Shown here: piece after piece, positions 1-6,815 of the stretch
Layout of the letters: the number at the start of each line of letters is the position of its first letter
Position numbering within the stretch: the first letter of the stretch is position 1
DNA from: Bdellovibrionaceae bacterium UBA2316
Lineage (GTDB): Bacteria > Bdellovibrionota > Bdellovibrionia > Bdellovibrionales > Bdellovibrionaceae
Assembly: GCA_002345205.1 (NCBI GenBank)
Contig: DDVI01000056.1
Location: 1 to 16,002 of the forward strand
Direction: 5' to 3'
DNA: 16,002 bases
The notes under the pieces: generated by a model
Database searches by the model: none
The model's input: the letters and a program-made list of their open reading frames with translations, nothing else
What the model was told of the DNA's origin: nothing
Program-made: the position numbers and the translations under genes

Positions 1-1
1 T

Positions 2-169
2 CTATGCTGCGGCCTGATTAATATGAACTGTAACCAATTAAGTGGCAACGTATCGTCATTAAAACAAGTCGGCGGCGGAGCGGCTCAATGCCAAACTACA
101 AATACACCACAAGATTCACGTGCCCTTTGTAATACAATTAACCAGCAGTTGTCTGGTCAAGGTCAATAA
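2..169 (+). CDS. C-terminal fragment of an unrecognised Cys-rich protein
   Basis: An open frame enters from the left edge and ends at the TAA at 167-169, giving about 55 residues. The fragment is rich in Cys (five, including an adjacent pair near the edge), Asn, Gln, Ser and Gly. It contains a GGG stretch and ends in SGQGQ. This composition suggests an exported, low-complexity or disulphide-bonded tail, but no family is recognised and the start lies outside the window. Its last 32 bp overlap the 3' end of the convergent aspartokinase gene. The frame is stop-free over the whole visible stretch and its composition looks protein-like, which is the main support. A chance open frame of this length cannot be ruled out. 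Confidence 0.5.
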   Translation, partial: LCCGLINMNCNQLSGNVSSLKQVGGGAAQCQTTNTPQDSRALCNTINQQLSGQGQ

Positions 170-1397
170 GGCCGTGCAAGCCTTCAACGGCTTTCGCAAG
201 GTGATTCTTATCGATATATAGAATCACACTCAAGGCACTCATTTGAATTTTTAGGGGACTGATTTTTAGGTCCCCTAATTTTTTTGAAATTTGTGATTGA
301 GTTTCAAATGTCGGTACACCCGTACACGTTAAACACACCGTCGCGATACCATCTGAAATTTCGATATCATTAGTCGCTGGAATTTTCTTAATCATGGAAA
401 GCATTTCCTCAGGGGCCGTAATAAACAAAGTGTTCACGGAGCCATCTGAATCTACGGACAAGATTTGTGGAAAAATAATTTCATTCTTTTTAAATAGATC
501 TTTTAATTTAGCATAATCATCGTGAATCGAATTTGATTTCATTTTGATTTTAAAAACAGTTTCGATTGTGTTGATAGATAGAACGTGTGCTGTTTCCATT
601 TTGTTTTTCATTTTTTCGTGAATCAAATTGAATTCCTTTGGATGTGTATATGAACGAATGTACGTGCCTTGTTTTGCGTGATTTCCCTCAGATGGGCCGA
701 TGTATAGCTTTACACCCTTAACCGCGGCTAACTCTACGGAACGATAGTGTAGAACCTTAGCGCCCCAGAATGTCATGTCCATCATTTGCTCGTACGTAAG
801 CTCAGAAAGGACTTTTGCTGATTTTATTTTTTTAGGATCGGCAGAAAAAACACTCGGCACATCTTTTAAAATTTCACAGACGCTTGCGTTCAAGCCGCTG
901 GCTACAGAAACGGCCGTTGTATCGCTGCCCCCGCGGCCCAGAGTTGTGATTTCTTTGGTGTTGGGATCTACGCCTTGGAAGCCCGCCAGGACTATTATTT
1001 TGTTTTTTTCTAATTCGCTGACGACACGAAAAGGCCTTAGGTCGATGATCTGCGCATTTTCATGATCAGAATTCGTCAATATTCCCGCTTGGCTTCCGGT
1101 GAGGCTAATCGCCTGCTTGCCTAGATCTTGGATGGACATCGACAAAAGGGACATGGAAATTCTTTCCCCGACCGATAACAACATGTCCATCTCGCGCTGA
1201 CTCGGTTTTGCAGAGATTTGTGAAGCTAACTCTATTAAACTATTAGTGGTTTTTCCCATTGCGGATACGACAACGACCAAAGTGTGCCCGGCAGATAATT
1301 CCTCTATTAGCGACTTTGCGATGCCCTTGATTTTTTCGGGAGTTGCGACTGTGGCCCCCCCATATTTTTTTACGACGATATTCTTTAGTTTACTCAC
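138..1397 (-). CDS. lysC: Aspartate kinase (aspartokinase)
   Basis: Phosphorylates L-aspartate to 4-phospho-aspartate, the first step of the pathway to lysine, threonine, methionine and diaminopimelate; cytoplasmic. Visible motifs, numbered from the chosen start, are the nucleotide-binding KKYGGATV (10-17), a SVGER segment (about 75-79), GRGGSDTTA (about 154-162) and the DVPSVFSADP segment (about 179-188). The C-terminal third looks like the paired ACT regulatory domains of the monofunctional feedback-regulated enzymes. The usual KFGGTS motif is altered to KKYGGAT. Length of 419 aa is normal for the family. The frame extends upstream to a TTG at 1424 (428 aa), but family members begin just before the KxGG strand, so the GTG at 1395-1397 is preferred. 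Neither start has a clear Shine-Dalgarno sequence. The gene is divergent from fliD and overlaps the convergent gene at its 3' end. Confidence 0.93.
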   Translation of the reverse strand: MSKLKNIVVKKYGGATVATPEKIKGIAKSLIEELSAGHTLVVVVSAMGKTTNSLIELASQISAKPSQREMDMLLSVGERISMSLLSMSIQDLGKQAISLTGSQAGILTNSDHENAQIIDLRPFRVVSELEKNKIIVLAGFQGVDPNTKEITTLGRGGSDTTAVSVASGLNASVCEILKDVPSVFSADPKKIKSAKVLSELTYEQMMDMTFWGAKVLHYRSVELAAVKGVKLYIGPSEGNHAKQGTYIRSYTHPKEFNLIHEKMKNKMETAHVLSINTIETVFKIKMKSNSIHDDYAKLKDLFKKNEIIFPQILSVDSDGSVNTLFITAPEEMLSMIKKIPATNDIEISDGIATVCLTCTGVPTFETQSQISKKLGDLKISPLKIQMSALSVILYIDKNHLAKAVEGLHGLIDLDQTTAG

Positions 1398-1507
1398 TAG
1401 TCTAGAATAGAAAGTAAAATCCAAAAGTCAAATTATTGACTCAAAATAAATGAAACAGCTCTGTTATTCTTAATTCATAAGGGAATCTTCAGTTTTTAAG
1501 GAACTAT
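1398..1507. promoter_or_regulatory. Divergent lysC-fliD intergenic region with a 6-4-6 palindrome
   Basis: This 110-bp region must hold promoters for lysC (-) and fliD (+). It contains a perfect inverted repeat, AGTCAA-ATTA-TTGACT, at 1426-1441. Its right arm (1436-1441) also resembles a sigma-70 -35 box facing fliD, but no good -10 box lies 16-18 bp downstream (the nearest AT-rich hexamers are at 1462-1470), so a promoter is not assigned. The fliD ribosome binding site AAGGAA is at 1498-1503, 4 bp before the ATG. No convincing sigma-28 (TAAA...CCGATA) element was found. Confidence 0.35.
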
Positions 1508-2884
1508 ATGGCAGGGATTAGAATTACAGGAATGGCTTCCGGTTTACCACCGAACATAGTCGACCAATTGGTCGAAGCCGAACGTATTCCCCTGAAGCAA
1601 GTCGAAAGCAAGAAGCAAAAACAGGAAGACAGCTTAAAATTAGTAACTGACCTTGAAACAAAAGTTGGCGATATTACCAAAAATCTTTCTGAGCTGACGA
1701 ACACTAAAGGTTTCACAGATACCCAACTCGTATCCGGTGATCCAAATGTCATCGATGGCAGTGTTGATTCTGCATCCAGTGTAAATGGTGAGTATTCGTT
1801 AGAAGTCCTACAATTGGCTCAAAAACCAGGCGCCATTTCGAACGGGTTCCCCGACAAAGATAAAACCCAAATGGGTGTCGGCTACATCAAGTTCAACACT
1901 CCAGAAGGGCAAAAAGAAGTTTACATAAACGGTAAGAATTCGACTCTGAATGGCGTTGCCGCGCAGATTAACTCGGCCAATATAGGAATGCGTGCCACAG
2001 TTATCGAAGATAAGCGGGATAAGGACAATCCTTACCGAATGCTAGTCACAGGGTTAAGAACGGGTGACGGTAATGCGGTTGAATTCCCAACGATCTACTT
2101 GCTTGATGGTGATCAAGATATGTATTTCGATCGCGCCAAAGAAGCGCAGAACGCAAAATTGAAACTGGATGGTTTCGAGATTGAAACTCCAGACAATGTC
2201 GTGAATGATCTTATTCCTGGTGTGACTCTAAATCTGAAGAAAGCATCTCCGGGCCAGGAAATCAGGCTATCCGTAAAAGAAAACATGGAAGCCGTATCTG
2301 GAAAAATTAAGGCGTTTGTTGATGCCTACAATGGGGCCCTTGGTTTTATCCAAAACCAATCTAAATTAACTAAAGGCGCTAATGGCAAAGAATCGTTAGG
2401 TCCATTGGGCGGCGATTCCATGAGTCGCCAAGTCGAGAACACGTTACGACGTATTATCTTGTCTCCACAAATGGGTGTTCAGTCACGCATTCAGAATTTA
2501 AATCAACTGGGTATCGAATTTAACAGAAATGGTACGTTAAACTTCACACAGGAAAAATTTAACAAGACTCTAAGTGCAATACCACAAGATGTTTCAAACT
2601 TCTTCCGTGGCGATGGTCTTTCAACTGGTTTCGTACCGACGTTGAAGCGTGAACTTGGGAATTTGCAAAATCCAGCGTTTGGTGTTTTAGCAAATCGTAA
2701 AAAAGGTATCCAAGAAAAGATCAATCGTTTTAATACTCAGATCGATCAAAAAGAACGTCAGTTAGAAAAGAAAGAAGAGTCTTTGCGTAAAAAATTTGCG
2801 GATCTTGAACAAAAGATGTCGCAGATCAATCAGCAGGGTGCCGCCGTTGCTGGTATAGGCGCAGGCGTGAAGGCACCAGGATAA
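1508..2884 (+). CDS. fliD: Flagellar filament capping protein FliD (HAP2)
   Basis: FliD forms the cap at the distal end of the growing flagellum and helps exported flagellin subunits to fold and insert. The 458-aa protein begins with the typical FliD N-terminus: SGLPPNIVDQLVEAE at 11-25, then a polar helix that would form the D0 coiled-coil. The middle is a variable beta-rich part. The C-terminal FliD_C region has NQLGIEFNRNGTL near 340 and a long charged helix (about 395-440) that would pair with the N-terminal helix in the D0 stalk. Length is within the usual range. The ATG follows AAGGAA at good spacing. fliS and a FliT-like gene follow on the same strand, the classical fliDST order, which supports both the call and co-transcription. 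Confidence 0.96.
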   Translation: MAGIRITGMASGLPPNIVDQLVEAERIPLKQVESKKQKQEDSLKLVTDLETKVGDITKNLSELTNTKGFTDTQLVSGDPNVIDGSVDSASSVNGEYSLEVLQLAQKPGAISNGFPDKDKTQMGVGYIKFNTPEGQKEVYINGKNSTLNGVAAQINSANIGMRATVIEDKRDKDNPYRMLVTGLRTGDGNAVEFPTIYLLDGDQDMYFDRAKEAQNAKLKLDGFEIETPDNVVNDLIPGVTLNLKKASPGQEIRLSVKENMEAVSGKIKAFVDAYNGALGFIQNQSKLTKGANGKESLGPLGGDSMSRQVENTLRRIILSPQMGVQSRIQNLNQLGIEFNRNGTLNFTQEKFNKTLSAIPQDVSNFFRGDGLSTGFVPTLKRELGNLQNPAFGVLANRKKGIQEKINRFNTQIDQKERQLEKKEESLRKKFADLEQKMSQINQQGAAVAGIGAGVKAPG

Positions 2885-2936
2885 TTAATGAAAATAACAA
2901 CAAAGCACAACATACAGCTACGAGGTGAATGTTAAT

Positions 2937-3332
2937 ATGAAAAACGCATACCAGAAGTACAAGACGAACTCTGTTCAAACTGCATCCAGAGAAAAAATTT
3001 TGCTAATGCTCTATGAAGGAGCCATTAAATTCACCAAATTAGCAATGAAGGGTATGGAAGAGAAAAAAATAGCCGACAAGGGTTATTACATAGGCCGAGC
3101 GTACGATATAATTATGGAATTGAACAATACGCTCGATCACAAAGTGGGCGGCGACATTTCGAAAAATTTAGAGGCTCTCTATATTTTTATGATGGAACAG
3201 TATACGAAAGCAAATTTCAAAAACGAGATGGCTCCGTTGCAGGAAAATCTAAAAATTTTGGAAAATCTGTATAGCGGCTGGCAACAGGCTATTGAAAAAA
3301 TAAAAAAAGAAGAAACTGACAATCAAAAATAG
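2937..3332 (+). CDS. fliS: Flagellar export chaperone FliS
   Basis: FliS is a small cytosolic helical-bundle chaperone that binds the C-terminus of flagellin, prevents premature polymerisation and delivers it to the export apparatus. The 131-aa protein has the family signature near its N-terminus: AYQKYKTNSVQTASREKILL followed by MLYEGAIKF. It has the usual helices to the end, with YSGWQQAI near the C-terminus. The frame also offers a GTG at 2925, but that codon lies inside the Shine-Dalgarno sequence GAGGTG (2922-2927), which is correctly spaced for the ATG at 2937. FliS proteins also start just before the AYQ motif, so 2937 is chosen. The gene lies 52 bp after fliD and 15 bp before the next gene. 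Confidence 0.95.
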   Translation: MKNAYQKYKTNSVQTASREKILLMLYEGAIKFTKLAMKGMEEKKIADKGYYIGRAYDIIMELNNTLDHKVGGDISKNLEALYIFMMEQYTKANFKNEMAPLQENLKILENLYSGWQQAIEKIKKEETDNQK

Positions 3333-3347
3333 GAAAAGGAGGGGAGT

Positions 3348-3767
3348 ATGAAAAGATTATTAGACCTGATGGATCAAAAAAATCATTTCTTAGAAAAGTT
3401 TTATACTGTTAATGAAACTCATCTAGAACAATTTCTAAGAAATCGTTTCGAGCAAATCAATGAATTCTACAATGCTCGCGAAAATATTTTAGAAATTTTA
3501 AAATACATTGATGAAGAAATTCAAGTTGTATCCAGCGTAACTCAAGAAGAGTCGATGTTAGACATTCAGAAATTAAAAGAATGCCTTTCGGTGAAAGATA
3601 CATTTGTACAAAAGATTCTAGAACAGGACATCGATGTTCTAGCCTGTATCGAAGCTGCTAAAAACTCTATCATCAACGAACTTAGAGATGTTCGTAATGG
3701 TAAGAAAGTTATTTCAGCTTACAAAGTTCCTGTTTTTAATGAACCCGTTACAGAAGAAGAATTGTAG
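3348..3767 (+). CDS. FliT/FlgN-like flagellar protein, probable export chaperone
   Basis: A 139-aa, predominantly helical, acidic and soluble protein with no signal peptide or membrane segment. Sequence alone does not give a confident family match. Three things favour a FliT- or FlgN-type role: its place directly after fliD-fliS (fliT in the canonical fliDST operon), its size, and its long amphipathic helices (for example around residues 20-55 and 75-115). FliT would chaperone the cap protein FliD. A very strong ribosome binding site (AAGGAGG at 3336-3342) precedes the ATG, suggesting high expression independent of coupling to fliS. The C-terminus ends in an acidic tail (EEEL). It could equally be a lineage-specific flagellar accessory protein. 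Confidence 0.72.
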   Translation: MKRLLDLMDQKNHFLEKFYTVNETHLEQFLRNRFEQINEFYNARENILEILKYIDEEIQVVSSVTQEESMLDIQKLKECLSVKDTFVQKILEQDIDVLACIEAAKNSIINELRDVRNGKKVISAYKVPVFNEPVTEEEL

Positions 3768-3816
3768 TTTTTCTTCCTCCTGAAAGGCCACCACCTGGTC
3801 CACAGGTTTATCTGGA

Positions 3817-3873
3817 TCGTCTAAACTTTGCCTCGACTGGCTTGCTGGCTCGTCTAAACTTTGACTCGACTAT
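3817..3873. repeat. Two direct repeat copies, 33 bp apart
   Basis: The 17-nt-plus unit CGTCTAAACTTTGmCTCGACT (m = C or A) occurs at 3818-3838 and again at 3851-3871. The two copies differ at one base (C versus A), and the base before each is T in both. The start-to-start distance of 33 bp is about three turns of the helix, so both copies would sit on the same face of the DNA. That arrangement fits a pair of protein-binding sites, although a simple local duplication is also possible. Confidence 0.7.
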
Positions 3874-3896
3874 CATCTGGAAGAGTCAATGTTTAG
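3854..3896. promoter_or_regulatory. Strong inverted repeat upstream of the TPR gene
   Basis: CTAAACTTTGACTC (3854-3867) and GAGTCAATGTTTAG (3883-3896) are complementary at 13 of 14 positions around a 15-nt loop. The left arm is part of the second direct-repeat copy; the first copy (3821-3834) can pair with the same right arm, with one extra mismatch. In RNA this would give two mutually exclusive stems. In DNA it would give an operator with three half-sites. No T-run follows the stem on either strand, so an intrinsic terminator is unlikely. The stem ends about 90 nt before the TTG start of the TPR gene. Confidence 0.55.
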
Positions 3897-3987
3897 GGTA
3901 GAGTCTAGCGTTCAAGTTTAATAAAAATGATTTCAAATGGCATTTCGATTGCTCTTCTATTTTGTAAACACAAAGTGGTAGGGACAT

Positions 3988-4992
3988 TTGGAAGTAAATT
4001 TTTATCGCAGTCAAAATGTTGTGACTCAAGTAGGTGCTGTTGCGTCAAGTAACCAGCCACGGTTTGCTAATGAGACCGTTGCACTTCTTTTTCATAATGC
4101 CAAAATACTTTTTAACTTCAAAGATTTTAACGATGCATTGATTTTGCTTCGTGAAGGTTTGAATCTAGATTCCTTTAACGTAACTCTGATGGATATGTGT
4201 CGAAAGACTCTCTACCAGATTGGATTGCGTGACGAAAGCCTAAAGCTTTTGGAAGCTTCTCAACGCATTCATTACACGCCCGAAAAAAGTATCGAACTAG
4301 CGCGAGTTTACGTAGCTAATGAACAAAATGACCAGGCGTTAGCACAATTGTTTGATGTGCTGTCTCAGCTTGTCGAGGACGAAGCGTTACTATTTGAAAC
4401 GTACAAAAATATTGGCTGTGTATATTTAAAAGAAAAAGAATTCGATCTTGCGCAGGAATACTTTCACAAAGCTTATGCGATTAACTCAAGTGATGACACT
4501 CTCCTAGTTAATTTAGGTGTCCTAGAGTATTTAAAGAAAGATGTATCTCAAAGTTTATTTTATTTAAGAGAAGCAATTAATAACAATCAAAAAAATGACA
4601 AAGCATGGGTAGGTTTAGCGATGGCACATTTGGAATTTGGTGACAGAGATTTAAGTTGGTCTAATTTGACAAAGGCGCTTGATGTTGAGCCTATGAATCG
4701 TACCGCATTAATTTTGCTGAATGATTTAGCCGAGTCAGATTCGCAACTTGAATACTGCCAGAATGCTCTGATCAAATTTTTAGAGGGTGAAAATTTTGAT
4801 GAACAGATTTCCCATCTTTTGATTCACGTATTTATTAAACGTAATGACTTCCAGCGGGCGCAGCTTGAATCTTTGAAGTCCTATTTATGGAATCCTCAAA
4901 GTACAAAAAATCAGGAACTTTATAATAAAATCACTCAGTTTATGAATGTCAAAGACGTGGGAGCTGTGAATGATTCAGTTTCTAGTAAATAA
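3988..4992 (+). CDS. Tetratricopeptide repeat (TPR) protein
   Basis: A 334-aa soluble protein made mostly of helix-turn-helix TPR units, a scaffold for protein-protein contacts. Recognisable repeats include residues about 30-65 (ILFNFKDFNDALILLREGL), about 135-170 (NIGCVYLKEKEFDLAQEYF, then AYAINSSD), about 170-200 (LVNLGVLEYLKKDVSQSLFYL) and about 205-240 (AWVGLAMAHLEFGD). There is no signal peptide, so it is probably cytoplasmic. The start is taken as TTG at 3988, preceded by a short-spaced GGTAGGG; the next ATG lies about 70 residues in and would remove the first repeats. Its end overlaps the next gene by 23 bp, so it heads the long + strand chain. TPR proteins commonly accompany glycosyltransferases in surface or flagellar glycan loci. 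The exact partner is unknown. Confidence 0.85.
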   Translation: MEVNFYRSQNVVTQVGAVASSNQPRFANETVALLFHNAKILFNFKDFNDALILLREGLNLDSFNVTLMDMCRKTLYQIGLRDESLKLLEASQRIHYTPEKSIELARVYVANEQNDQALAQLFDVLSQLVEDEALLFETYKNIGCVYLKEKEFDLAQEYFHKAYAINSSDDTLLVNLGVLEYLKKDVSQSLFYLREAINNNQKNDKAWVGLAMAHLEFGDRDLSWSNLTKALDVEPMNRTALILLNDLAESDSQLEYCQNALIKFLEGENFDEQISHLLIHVFIKRNDFQRAQLESLKSYLWNPQSTKNQELYNKITQFMNVKDVGAVNDSVSSK

Positions 4993-5578
4993 AAATGGTA
5001 AAGTAATTCCTCAGTCAGACAACTTATTCCTGTGTTCTTATCAGCGACCTTTGTCTGAAGCGGAAAAGTGGTTAGCGCAGTTTGATTTAAAGCAGGCTAG
5101 AGATGTTTTAGTTTTAGGGGGTGGCGGCGGTTATCATATCGAGCTTCTAAAACTAAAATACCCTGATGTGTTTGTTCACGTTTTTGAATTTCGTTCTGAA
5201 ATTCTAGAGCATTTAGAAGATAAGTTTAAACGTACTCAAAAGCTAGCTTTGTATGGAATCAATACGAATCAAGATTCTGCCTTTTATAAAAATCTATTTC
5301 AGTTTCTTGATTCAAAAGTTCCTGAAATTATGCCATTTCGTTCGGGCTGGCAAGGGCTAGAGCCCTCTTACGAAAAACTTCATAGCTCGATTTTAATGCG
5401 CGAAGTGGATACGTTAGCTCAATACTTGAATACGACAAATCCAAATTTGGAATTTAGTAATTCATTGTGGGAAGAAAAAAAGAATTTCCTAACTCTAAAA
5501 AACTTGGTTTTAGCGAATACCAAGACAGCTCATATTGACTCTCAGGTACTAGACTATTTCGGGGAATTCATGAAATGA
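4970..5578 (+). CDS. Stand-alone Maf N-terminal / DUF115-like domain protein
   Basis: A 202-aa soluble protein. Residues 24-60 have the pattern SYQRPLSEAEKWL, a short linker, then the strand and glycine loop VLVLGGGGGYHIELL, with VHVFEFRSEI at about 69-78. This resembles the Rossmann-like start of the N-terminal region of motility-associated factor (Maf) flagellin glycosyltransferases and the MptE-like DUF115 family, where a S-x-Y-x-P-x-x-EAE segment precedes a GxGxGYH loop. Here only that portion is present; the large central sugar-transfer domain of Maf is absent. A distant SAM-methyltransferase-like fold is an alternative. The ATG lies inside the end of the TPR gene (23-bp overlap) with GGGAG at 4959-4963, and its stop overlaps the next start as ATGA, so the three genes are probably translated together. 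Confidence 0.6.
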   Translation: MIQFLVNKNGKVIPQSDNLFLCSYQRPLSEAEKWLAQFDLKQARDVLVLGGGGGYHIELLKLKYPDVFVHVFEFRSEILEHLEDKFKRTQKLALYGINTNQDSAFYKNLFQFLDSKVPEIMPFRSGWQGLEPSYEKLHSSILMREVDTLAQYLNTTNPNLEFSNSLWEEKKNFLTLKNLVLANTKTAHIDSQVLDYFGEFMK

Positions 5579-6651
5579 AAATTCTATTCGCATCGCTTTC
5601 ACGTATAGGTGATTATATTCAGCACATCACGGTTGTTAAGGCATGGGCAGTAGTAAACCCAACTGCCGAAGTACACGTATTAGTAAACGACCTTATTCCG
5701 GCTGATTTGATGCGTATGAATTCCCAATTTAAACATATTGTCGTGCCTAGATTTGAATATCAGAAGCGAATTAATCAAGTTGGAACACCGTTAATGTATC
5801 CATTTCTGGGTTTGCGTAGGGTTGTGCAGCAGCTTCAGGGGGAAAAGTATCACAAGGTAGTTGACCTGTCTTTGCAATACCAATCGGCGGCATTTTTGAA
5901 AATTATAGATCCCGGTTTTTTTTACACTCAAAATGAAATTCAAGCGATTAATGAGTATGTTAATCCGGCTGATCAAACTCATTTGATTGACAAATTAAAA
6001 GTGGCCCATGGTGTGGAACTGGCTCCTAAAGAGGCCAACAACGGATTTACTAAGCGTCTACTGCTTCAGGTTACTACTAGCGATAAGAAAAAGAATATCG
6101 ATCTGCCAAGATGGAAATCATTGGTGGAAATGATGCGAACAGATTTTAAATCTATTGACCTAAAGGTGATCAGTTCGCGTGCAGAGGCCAAGCAGTTACA
6201 GACTGTGTTCAGTAAGTCAGAACTATTTATCTGTAACTTCGCGGAGCTGAGTCATGCCTTGGATGCGGAGACAAAACTTATCTCTTTAGATACTTCGATC
6301 AAGCACTTCGCGACGCTTTTCGGGGTGCCCACGCTAGAGATTTCGGTGGGCAGCAGTCATTGGGTTAAAAATGCGGCTTATCAAACTGGAAACTATATTT
6401 TTAGTGCCCAACTAGATTGTCGCCCTTGTTTTCACTCATCCGCGTGTCCTTACGGACGCAATCAATGCCAAGATACAATTAGTTTTAATGAATTAAATCA
6501 GTTTGTCGGTGAGTGGATCACGGGATCTCGGCCGACGGTTTTTCCAATGGTTTCTGAGGCGCGTGATGGAAACTTGAGCGTATCAGAAGCTAGCAATCAG
6601 AGAGGAGTAAAATGGAAACAAAAAACAAATCCAACCAATCTATCCTTATAG
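5575..6651 (+). CDS. Glycosyltransferase family 9 (heptosyltransferase-like) protein, first copy
   Basis: GT9 enzymes transfer heptose or related sugars from a nucleotide sugar onto lipid A-core or other acceptors at the inner face of the inner membrane. The 358-aa protein begins with the family N-terminus MKILFASLSRIGDYIQ and a strand EVHVLVN. The C-terminal nucleotide-binding half has SLDTSIKHFATLFGVP (about 237-252), matching the DTGxxHLAAxxGxP motif with D239 and H244. A Cys cluster at C282, C285, C291 and C298 matches the CxPCFxxxCP segment known in many heptosyltransferases. No signal peptide or membrane span is present. It starts in the ATGA overlap with the preceding gene. The last 13 codons overlap the next small gene, so its C-terminal tail (about 320-358) is probably not part of the fold. 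The acceptor is unknown: LPS core, flagellin or flagellar sheath are all possible. Confidence 0.85.
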   Translation: MKILFASLSRIGDYIQHITVVKAWAVVNPTAEVHVLVNDLIPADLMRMNSQFKHIVVPRFEYQKRINQVGTPLMYPFLGLRRVVQQLQGEKYHKVVDLSLQYQSAAFLKIIDPGFFYTQNEIQAINEYVNPADQTHLIDKLKVAHGVELAPKEANNGFTKRLLLQVTTSDKKKNIDLPRWKSLVEMMRTDFKSIDLKVISSRAEAKQLQTVFSKSELFICNFAELSHALDAETKLISLDTSIKHFATLFGVPTLEISVGSSHWVKNAAYQTGNYIFSAQLDCRPCFHSSACPYGRNQCQDTISFNELNQFVGEWITGSRPTVFPMVSEARDGNLSVSEASNQRGVKWKQKTNPTNLSL

Positions 6652-6815
6652 ATCAATTGGTGCAAAAGGAAAAAGAGCTCAGAGCAATGATGGCAGAGAC
6701 CTACAAAAATGAAGGTTTCTCTAAAGTTAACTTACTCCAAAGATCATTGCTTGAAATAATAAAGGAACAAAATTTAAATGAAAATACTAATAGTACAACT
6801 GGCAAGGCTCGGTGA
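6612..6815 (+). CDS. Small helical protein of unknown function, overlapping both neighbours
   Basis: A 67-aa, charged, soluble protein predicted to form two helices (about 10-30 and 37-54) separated by a short KNEGFSK turn. The ATG has an excellent ribosome binding site (AGAGGAG at 6601-6607), which argues that it is translated. It overlaps the end of the first GT9 gene by 40 bp and the start of the second by 38 bp, each in a different frame. The two-helix hairpin with a LLxxSLLEII second helix is loosely reminiscent of the Spo0E-like small regulators, but the key SQxLD residues are not present, so that is not claimed. It may be an adaptor or regulator for the adjacent enzymes. Confidence 0.7.
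   Translation: METKNKSNQSILIDQLVQKEKELRAMMAETYKNEGFSKVNLLQRSLLEIIKEQNLNENTNSTTGKAR

Larger units (their letters stand above)
3768..3987. other. Gene-free region between the flagellar cluster and the TPR gene chain
   Basis: This 220-bp stretch holds no open frame of note. It starts with an AT-rich imperfect hairpin around the FliT-like stop codon: arms 3753-3761 and 3768-3776 (GAAGAAGAA / TTTTTCTTC, one G-U pair, 6-nt loop). That could be a weak terminator, but no T-run follows. A small ACCTG-GTCCA-CAGGT hairpin lies at 3792-3806. The centre is occupied by the repeats and hairpin listed separately. A 5-bp TTTGT/ACAAA stem at about 3961-3973 lies just before the ribosome binding site of the next gene. 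A promoter for the 3988-13410 gene chain is expected here, but no convincing -35/-10 pair was found. Confidence 0.5.

Noticed and set aside
775..1065. 96-aa + strand frame inside lysC
   Set aside because: It lies fully antisense to conserved aspartokinase motifs and has no ribosome binding site or recognisable protein features.
3817..3873. CRISPR-like repeat array
   Set aside because: There are only two copies, the gap between them is about 12 bp and no cas genes are nearby.
3854..3896. Reading the strong hairpin as an intrinsic terminator of the fliDST cluster
   Set aside because: No T-run follows on either strand and the 15-nt loop is long; a regulatory or repeat origin fits better.
6612..6815. 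Spo0E-like phosphatase identity for the 67-aa protein
   Set aside because: The two-helix layout is similar but the family's SQxLD core is not present.
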